Assembly (NCBI GenBank): GCA_913056425.1
Contig: CAJXLR010000084.1
Coordinates: forward strand, 1 to 6,808
Reading direction: 5' to 3'
Length of the DNA stretch: 6,808 bases
DNA from: an uncultured Bacteroidota bacterium
GTDB lineage: Bacteria; Bacteroidota; Bacteroidia; NS11-12g; UBA9320
Shown: positions 1 through 5,545 of the stretch, piece after piece
How positions within the stretch are numbered: the first letter of the stretch is position 1
How the letters are laid out: each line of letters opens with the position of its first letter
Notes under the pieces: model-generated
Databases searched by the model: none
Told to the model about the DNA's origin: nothing
What the model saw: only the letters and a program-made list of their open reading frames with translations
Made by a program: the position numbers and the translations under genes

Positions 1-3000
1 CTAACACCAAACAGACAGTGTTTCCGCGGAAACCTTTTCTGTATCGTAGATAGCAGTACTCCAGCTCCGGGAAGTCAAATCGTTCGTAGAACATACCTCT
101 TTTCAGATGGTGCGAAATACGACGCAGTTAACCCTGGAACGGGTGACACTATTTGTCACTCGGTTATTGACCCCAAAGGTGGATGGTTCAACCTAAAAAT
201 CGAGTTGGAAGATAAAAACGGTTGTGTTACCGAGGCATACTTTGACGATTTCATTCAAGTGTTTCCTAAGCTTGGGGTTTCATTGTTGAGTGACGCACCA
301 ACGAAGTGTGATTCTACGATGGCCACTATCACCAACCAAACATATGTTAATTGGAAGTCTAAGCCTGAAGAATTTATCGGGTTGAAAGACATTGCTGAAT
401 TCCGTTTTGATTTCGGTAACGGTCTAATTATCGGTGACTCGGTTACAAATACTCAGTATTGGACTGGTGACGCATTGGACGGAATAATCGAACGGTGGTA
501 TTATACTAACGGTACGTTTGACGCAACGCTTTCCGTGACATCTCGATTCGGGTGTTCGGAGACATTCACATATAAGGCTGCAGCGACGAACATCAAACTA
601 GATCCAAAAATTATTGCCGACAAAGACTCATCCTGTACGAGTGACCCTGAAACTTGTTTCAAGTTGAACACAGGTCCTATTCCTGGGGCTCAGTTCTTGT
701 GGAACTTTGGAGATCCTCCATCGGGTAATGACAACTTTGACGATAAATCTTGGACTCCTTGCCACAACTATGGCGGTGGACCTTGGATGATTTCATTGCG
801 GATTGTATCGGGACCGTGTGACATCATGATTTTTGACACGATTACTAAGGTGGGTCCATCATCTACAATTGAGGTGCCATTTGTTCGTGTACTCGAGAAA
901 GAAAAATATCAGTGTGAGATCCGTGATTCTGTTCACTTTGTGAACAACTCAACGTGGTATCACAACGATCCAAATTACTGGGACGAAGATTCATTCTTCT
1001 ACTTCTTCCCAACGAACTATCAAATTGTCCGTCACAAAGTGACACAAGTGGATAGTATCTATGTATTTAGAAATGCTAAAACAAATACGGACACTTTCAT
1101 AGCGAAGTACCCAATTACCGAGGTATTCAACGAAGGCAGTAAGAAACTATACTTCGATGATCAACTCGATTCATTTGTGTTGGTAGACGGAACGGATACT
1201 ACGAGATTTGGTAGAAACGCTTCCGGTTTCACATTCAAACGAAGATTCGTTTTCAACTTTAATGAGAATACCCGCGCAGGAGATCAAACAGCCATTCCGG
1301 TAGATCCAGCGATCCGAAGAAAAGATCACGTATACAGACTGTGGACTTTAGGCGACAACTTTGCGCCGCAGTGTACTACCGATACGCGTGCGAATAAAAA
1401 CGTTAATCTAAACTGTAACTTCACCTTGGATTCGTTACCGGTTCACTGGTACACACCATGGGATGATATTTACAAGTACCGAAACAACGGACAGTTCTAT
1501 ACAAACCCTGCTCCAAGAACACTATTTAGCCGTCATGCTCGCCAATGTTACCAAGTTCAGGTATATGCGGCAGATACGGTTGTTGTTCCTCAAGAAGTAG
1601 TGCTGTTTGTACCAAAGGACTCGACGAAAACTTTCTACATACCATTCACAGACTCAATGGGTGTTGCTAGAACCGATACTATCACCATTGACAGCGGTAA
1701 GGTATACGATGAGTTTACACAGAAAAATAATTACCGACTTAAGATCTGGAGACCAAACACGGTATACAAAGGGTCGGTTATTAATACGGTTATCTGGGAG
1801 GATCAGATTTACTTCATTCCTTCAGGTACTACGATTAAGTTGAAGAACCTTCAGAATGGTCAGGTGACCACTCAAACAGGTCCGAAGACTTTAACCATTG
1901 AAAAAGATTACCAATTTGAAGTTGAGGAAGGTGATTCAATCTTATCACGTTCAGAAATGGTAATCAATCAAGAACGTGTAGTTGTTGCCGGCGCAAGTAA
2001 TATCTTGGTTGATACAATTATCAACGGTCAAGAAACTACGGTACAACGGTCTGTAGTAGTAGTCGATTCTGTTTACCACAGAAACTATTTCTATAACAAT
2101 ACAGCATCATGTAACTCGGTAACCCTGTATCACAAGGATACTGTTCACCCACTTGAGTGTGAGAGTTCAAACAATATTTCTCTTGCTCTTATTCCACCTA
2201 GTGCACGTGGTTTGAGATGGGAGTCTGGTGTACCTTGTCCATTGGATGGTAACAAGTTGAACTACTACCTAACCTTCAACATGGATGAAACGAAGCCGGG
2301 TTGTACGCAGCAGTGGTTCGAAGTGAACTACGATTCACTTACCGGTCCAAACAACTGGATTAACTATAAGAGTGGTGGTATCCTGGCACCTCCTCCTCCG
2401 GGTCTTCCGATTCCGTTTGTGTTACCATACGACATCATTGGTCAGTGGGGTACTCAATTCGTAAAAGGATATTCATCCGGTGAGGTTGGAAGTGATCCTA
2501 GCTTGAGACCAAATGGTTCATTCACAATTGGTTTGGTTATCGGAAACGGACCTCCAAGAACGGATGCTCAAGGAAACCCTATCGCACCTGAGTGTACAGA
2601 CACAGCTTGGTACAGCGACATGTTCCGTTACCAGTACTTAGATGCACAATTCGATATCTTAATTCCTCAGAATGATCCATTAGCACTTTGTGCTGGAGAG
2701 ACTGCATACTTCAGAATGGTTAACCCAATTCAAGACAGTATCCGCGCATTGCGTTGGAACTGGGGTTACCCAGATCGTTTGTCTGGCTACTACGAGCAAT
2801 TCCAGTACTTCCAAGAGTACAAAGGACCTCAACCAGGACGTAACGATGAAAATGTAACTTGGAATAAGAACACAGACAAGTGGTTATATAACTATGTGGT
2901 AAGACACACGCTTGATGAATTGTTTGGTGATGTAACATTGGATACTCTTGTTACGCGTATTTACCGCGATTGGGATTACGAAGTGAACACCTATCAAGCA

Positions 3001-5337
3001 GACAAAATTCTAATCAACGTGTTGAAACAACTTAACCTGGATATCCGAGACATTCCAGCAGAAGACTTTGCTCTAATGTTGGGTGACGGTACAGTTGGTT
3101 GTATTGACACAACCGGAATCAGTGAGTTCTTCGTTATCGGGAAGAAAGGTATTGATGAGAACGTTGTGTTCCACGATCAATACAAATACCAGTATACAAA
3201 CGATGCTAAGACCGACTCAGTAATCATTGAAGAGGTATTCCACTTCCGTGATTCATCGCTTCAAGGTTTTGATACCTTGGTAGCTCCTTACGACTTAGTG
3301 GCAACAGATACCGTATTCAAACGTGGATCTGTAATCCCGGGTGTATACAAGTTCGAGTATAAACATGCGGAAGTCCGACTCAACTTCTGTGATCCTTCTA
3401 AGAAAGATACAGTTTGGGTGAACTCAAACGGACCTATGGTTCCGGGTATATTCTTGAACAACACGATTGGTTGTGAGAAGAGTGGGGCTAAGCTGCTTAA
3501 CGTTGGATTCTTGAATGAGTTCGATCTAGTCAATGAAGCGGTATGTAAGGACGACTTCCACGAATTGTACGACAGTATCCGTTACTGGCAGTACGGCGAT
3601 GACGCCTTCCCGAATGATTACCCAATTGACCCACGTAAATTCTGGGAAGATCCACAGCGATACGCAAATGGTAAGCTTGAGACCAAAGCTATCGATTGGG
3701 ATTACAACGATGGTGTTGACGACTTCAACCGAAGCTTGCAGTTCTTCCACCAGTACGATGAGCCAGGTGAGTACCTAATCGCTATTGCGATGAAAGATAG
3801 TATCGGTTGTCGTGATACGGCATTCGTTACAGCAATGGTAACCGGTGCGCTTGCAAACTTTGAGACAAACCAAAATACTAGTGGGGATCCATGTGATGGT
3901 ATCGTTTCGTTCTTCGATTCGTCTATCGTATTCGACCCATGTAGAGGTCGTGACACATGTCCAAATGGAGTATACGAGCCATGTGATAGTGTAATTGGAT
4001 ATGAGTGGGACTTCGGTGATGGTTCTCAAAGATCTATCTTGAAGAATCCATCGCATGATTATACATCTAGTGGGTACTTCACGGTTAAGTTGAAAATTGA
4101 GACTCTTTTAGGTTGTATCGATTCAGTTGAGAAAACCATCTTTATCAAAGGACCTCAACCACGATTCGAATTCGATGGTGGAAGTATCTGGGGTGAAGAC
4201 TCTATAATTATTTGTGTTGGAGACTCGGTGTCACTTGCCAATACCAGTCAAGATCCGATGTTCAACCCGGCATGGGTTGTGTCATGGGGTGATTCGTTGA
4301 ATACAACTTCGTCTTCAACCGACATCAACACCATCTTCAAGCACCAATACAACGACGCCGGTACATACTTCCTATTGATGTACATGGAGGATACAATTGA
4401 AGGATCTGCAAACCGTTGTTTCCGAGTATTCCCGGATACGAGTACAAAAGATGGTAAGGTGCCACGTAGAATTAAAGTAATCGTTCGTCCTGTTGCTCAA
4501 GCGAATCTTGAGATTTCTGACACAATTGTTTGTCCGGATCAATTGGTAACGTTCAAGAGTAATTCAGATACGATCTACAAGTATTACCAATGGTCGTTCG
4601 GTGATGGTGATACCGCAACTCGAAGCCATCCGACAGATTCTGTAACGCATAGTTACAAAGACATCGGAACGTACAATGTAGAGTTAATACCTAATTACGA
4701 CCTACCTCCGGGTGACTTTGGACCGAAGTGTATTGATGTCGACTCAGGAACGGTAACAGTAATCACTCCTACAGCGAAATTCGACATCGATGAATCAGAT
4801 AAACCAGATTTCAGGTTCACGAATACCTCTCAGAATGCAACTAAGTATTTGTGGAGATTTGAGAACGAAATCAAAGGAACATACGATGAGGAATCTACAG
4901 ATGACATCAACCAAGAATACATCCGTAACTGGGGTGAAACGGTTGACGAGTTTGAGATTTGTTTAATCGCGGAAAACGAGATTGGATGTACAGATACATT
5001 CTGTGATACAATCAAGAATGAGTTCTTTATCAAGTTTATCCCATACAACGTGTTTACTCCGGATGAGGAAGATGCGTTGAACAAAGAGTTCGTAGTTGAG
5101 ATTGAAGGATGGGAAGAATACCAGATTGATATTTACAACCGTTGGGGTGAGCTAGTCTTCAAACACGAAGGCGTTGTGGGAATGCCATTGGTTCACTGGG
5201 ATGGTACGATCATGAACAAAGGAACGAAGTGTCCTCCAGGTACATACTTCTATGTAATCAATTACAAATTGAAGAATCGTGACGAGAATGATGGTTGGGG
5301 ACCAGTAAGCGGTACCGTGACCTTGATTCGAGAATAA
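1..5337 (+). CDS. Giant PKD-repeat surface protein with T9SS type-B (gliding motility-associated) C-terminal domain, 5' end missing
   Basis: The reading frame is open from base 1 to the TAA at 5335-5337, giving 1778 visible residues. The start and any signal peptide lie upstream. PKD-like units are recognised by W-x-F/W-G-D cores followed by H-x-Y-x-x-x-G-x-Y strands. Cores lie near visible residues 134 (FRFDFGNG), 233 (LWNFGDPP), 447 (LWTLGD), 919 (WNWG), 1231 (IDWDYNDG), 1334 (YEWDFGDG), 1425 (WVVSWGDS) and 1530 (QWSFGDGD), with a decayed one at 1616 (YLWRF). Many units close with a Gly-Cys-x-Asp/Glu-Thr/Ser signature (FGCSET, IGCRDT, LGCIDS, IGCTDT). Residues about 1676-1778 form a T9SS type-B sorting domain, so the product should cross the outer membrane by the PorSS/T9SS and be surface-attached or released. 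No enzymatic domain was recognised. An adhesin or matrix role is inference from architecture only. A strong terminator follows 20 bases after the stop. Confidence 0.93.
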   Translation, partial: LTPNRQCFRGNLFCIVDSSTPAPGSQIVRRTYLFSDGAKYDAVNPGTGDTICHSVIDPKGGWFNLKIELEDKNGCVTEAYFDDFIQVFPKLGVSLLSDAPTKCDSTMATITNQTYVNWKSKPEEFIGLKDIAEFRFDFGNGLIIGDSVTNTQYWTGDALDGIIERWYYTNGTFDATLSVTSRFGCSETFTYKAAATNIKLDPKIIADKDSSCTSDPETCFKLNTGPIPGAQFLWNFGDPPSGNDNFDDKSWTPCHNYGGGPWMISLRIVSGPCDIMIFDTITKVGPSSTIEVPFVRVLEKEKYQCEIRDSVHFVNNSTWYHNDPNYWDEDSFFYFFPTNYQIVRHKVTQVDSIYVFRNAKTNTDTFIAKYPITEVFNEGSKKLYFDDQLDSFVLVDGTDTTRFGRNASGFTFKRRFVFNFNENTRAGDQTAIPVDPAIRRKDHVYRLWTLGDNFAPQCTTDTRANKNVNLNCNFTLDSLPVHWYTPWDDIYKYRNNGQFYTNPAPRTLFSRHARQCYQVQVYAADTVVVPQEVVLFVPKDSTKTFYIPFTDSMGVARTDTITIDSGKVYDEFTQKNNYRLKIWRPNTVYKGSVINTVIWEDQIYFIPSGTTIKLKNLQNGQVTTQTGPKTLTIEKDYQFEVEEGDSILSRSEMVINQERVVVAGASNILVDTIINGQETTVQRSVVVVDSVYHRNYFYNNTASCNSVTLYHKDTVHPLECESSNNISLALIPPSARGLRWESGVPCPLDGNKLNYYLTFNMDETKPGCTQQWFEVNYDSLTGPNNWINYKSGGILAPPPPGLPIPFVLPYDIIGQWGTQFVKGYSSGEVGSDPSLRPNGSFTIGLVIGNGPPRTDAQGNPIAPECTDTAWYSDMFRYQYLDAQFDILIPQNDPLALCAGETAYFRMVNPIQDSIRALRWNWGYPDRLSGYYEQFQYFQEYKGPQPGRNDENVTWNKNTDKWLYNYVVRHTLDELFGDVTLDTLVTRIYRDWDYEVNTYQADKILINVLKQLNLDIRDIPAEDFALMLGDGTVGCIDTTGISEFFVIGKKGIDENVVFHDQYKYQYTNDAKTDSVIIEEVFHFRDSSLQGFDTLVAPYDLVATDTVFKRGSVIPGVYKFEYKHAEVRLNFCDPSKKDTVWVNSNGPMVPGIFLNNTIGCEKSGAKLLNVGFLNEFDLVNEAVCKDDFHELYDSIRYWQYGDDAFPNDYPIDPRKFWEDPQRYANGKLETKAIDWDYNDGVDDFNRSLQFFHQYDEPGEYLIAIAMKDSIGCRDTAFVTAMVTGALANFETNQNTSGDPCDGIVSFFDSSIVFDPCRGRDTCPNGVYEPCDSVIGYEWDFGDGSQRSILKNPSHDYTSSGYFTVKLKIETLLGCIDSVEKTIFIKGPQPRFEFDGGSIWGEDSIIICVGDSVSLANTSQDPMFNPAWVVSWGDSLNTTSSSTDINTIFKHQYNDAGTYFLLMYMEDTIEGSANRCFRVFPDTSTKDGKVPRRIKVIVRPVAQANLEISDTIVCPDQLVTFKSNSDTIYKYYQWSFGDGDTATRSHPTDSVTHSYKDIGTYNVELIPNYDLPPGDFGPKCIDVDSGTVTVITPTAKFDIDESDKPDFRFTNTSQNATKYLWRFENEIKGTYDEESTDDINQEYIRNWGETVDEFEICLIAENEIGCTDTFCDTIKNEFFIKFIPYNVFTPDEEDALNKEFVVEIEGWEEYQIDIYNRWGELVFKHEGVVGMPLVHWDGTIMNKGTKCPPGTYFYVINYKLKNRDENDGWGPVSGTVTLIRE
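3664..5023 (+). other. C-terminal PKD-like domain array within the giant surface protein
   Basis: This is the best-preserved stretch of tandem PKD-like immunoglobulin folds in the protein. Five units follow one another. Cores are IDWDYNDG with partner strand HQYDEPGEY, YEWDFGDG with HDYTSSGYFTV, WVVSWGDS with HQYNDAGTYF, and QWSFGDGD with HSYKDIGTYNV. The last unit keeps only YLWRF and the closing IGCTDTFC. PKD modules in bacterial surface proteins usually act as rigid spacers or as protein/glycan contact surfaces. The cysteines at the unit ends may form disulfides outside the cell, which is inference. Upstream units are more widely spaced and more degenerate. Confidence 0.82.
5026..5334 (+). 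other. T9SS type-B sorting domain (CHU_C / TIGR04131-like)
   Basis: The last hundred or so residues match the type-B C-terminal domain recognised by the type IX secretion system. They carry, in order, NVFTP, IYNRWGELVF, HWDGT, PPGTYFYVINY and a terminal GTVTLIRE. In this family the domain targets the protein for T9SS export; type-B CTDs occur in Flavobacterium SprB-like adhesins and many large PKD proteins. One feature is unusual: the family segment normally reading close to N-G-D-G-x-N-D after FTP is here DEEDALNKEF. It keeps the Asn and final Phe but loses the glycines. The rest of the domain is typical, so it is probably functional. Confidence 0.9.
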
Positions 5338-5357
5338 CAAATAACTCAAATAAGACT

Positions 5358-5384
5358 AAAGGCCGGCTTTGCCGGCCTTTTTTT
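5358..5384 (+). terminator. Rho-independent terminator after the giant surface-protein gene
   Basis: A perfect 10-bp inverted repeat (AAAGGCCGGC / GCCGGCCTTT) has a 3-base TTT loop and runs directly into seven T residues (5378-5384). It begins 20 bases after the stop codon at 5335-5337. The core is seven G/C pairs, so this should be a strong stop. The T tract follows the stem only in the + direction. It separates the upstream gene from the riboswitch-controlled metH unit. Confidence 0.95.
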
Positions 5385-5399
5385 GTATAGCCATTCCCT

Positions 5400-5407
5400 T
5401 ATTTTTG
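5400..5407 (+). promoter_or_regulatory. Probable Bacteroidota -7 promoter element (TAnnTTTG) for the riboswitch-metH transcript
   Basis: TATTTTTG matches the Bacteroidota primary-sigma consensus TAnnTTTG exactly. A start site about five bases downstream would fall near 5412, the first base of the aptamer P1 stem, so the RNA would begin almost at the riboswitch. The -33 element is weak. The nearest TTTG (5382-5385, part of the terminator T tract) is only 14 bases upstream, shorter than the usual spacing of about 17-23. The position, between a strong terminator and a riboswitch, demands a promoter here. Confidence 0.6.
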
Positions 5408-5411
5408 TGCC

Positions 5412-5510
5412 GTTATCAAGAAAGGCGGAGGGATTAGGCCCAATGAAACCTTGGCAACCTGTTTTAAGACAAGGTGCCAATTCCTATCACACCTGGTGTG
5501 AAAAGATACC
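5412..5510 (+). promoter_or_regulatory. SAM-I (S-box) riboswitch aptamer
   Basis: This 5' leader segment follows the S-box consensus in order: TTATCAAGAAAGG, GGAGGGA, GGCCCAATGAAACC, GGCAACC, AAGGTGCCAATTCC and GAAAAGATA. P1 pairs TATC (5414-5417) with GATA (5505-5508), plus G5412-C5510 beyond one mismatch. P2 carries the kink-turn bases and a GGG (5430-5432) / CCC (5439-5441) stem. Its loop TAGG (5435-5438) can form the family pseudoknot with CCTA (5483-5486). P3 pairs GGCAACC (5453-5459) with GGTGCC (5473-5478). P4 is a TCACAC/GTGTGA hairpin (5487-5501). The RNA binds S-adenosylmethionine and in this family switches methionine or sulfur genes off. It lies directly before metH, the expected target. 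Confidence 0.94.
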
Positions 5511-5545
5511 TTGGCACTTTCTTGTAACACCAAATAGAAAGTGCA
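5511..5545 (+). promoter_or_regulatory. Riboswitch expression platform: start-site sequestering hairpin of metH
   Basis: GCACTTTCT (5514-5522) pairs perfectly over 9 bp with AGAAAGTGC (5536-5544), leaving a 13-base loop and ending one base before the metH ATG at 5546. There is no T tract, so this is not an intrinsic terminator; it would block ribosome access instead. The same left arm can instead pair with the aptamer: TTGGCACTTT (5511-5520) is complementary to AAGGTGCCAA (5471-5480) over 10 pairs with one G-U. The two pairings exclude each other. This fits a translational OFF switch in the SAM-bound state. Pairings were found by eye, without energies. Confidence 0.72.

Noticed and set aside
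205..207. TTG codon at 205 as a start for the large surface protein
   Set aside because: The same frame is open back to base 1, and the upstream 68 codons encode a PKD-like unit (YLFSDG ... GGWFNLKIELEDKNGC) that runs straight through this TTG. The gene simply enters the window from the left.
3526..4056. Several short minus- and plus-strand open frames (3526-3750, 3533-3778, 3702-3956, 3775-4056)
   Set aside because: All lie inside the PKD array in other frames and show no independent motif, spacing or start signal.
2821..4161. Exact 15-base repeat AAAGGACCTCAACCA at 2821-2835 and 4147-4161
   Set aside because: Both copies are in frame and encode KGPQP at the edge of a PKD-like unit. This is an echo of the protein repeat, not a mobile or recombination element.
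5407..5517. Extended P1 through GTGCC (5407-5411) pairing with GGCAC (5513-5517)
   Set aside because: The pairing is perfect, but the TAnnTTTG element predicts transcription starting near 5412, so the left strand is probably not in the RNA. It also conflicts with the sequestering hairpin that gives the expected OFF logic. It would revive if the start site is upstream.
5514..5544. Hairpin before metH read as an intrinsic terminator
   Set aside because: The stem is AU-rich in its upper half and is followed by the metH coding sequence, not a T tract. Translational sequestration fits better.
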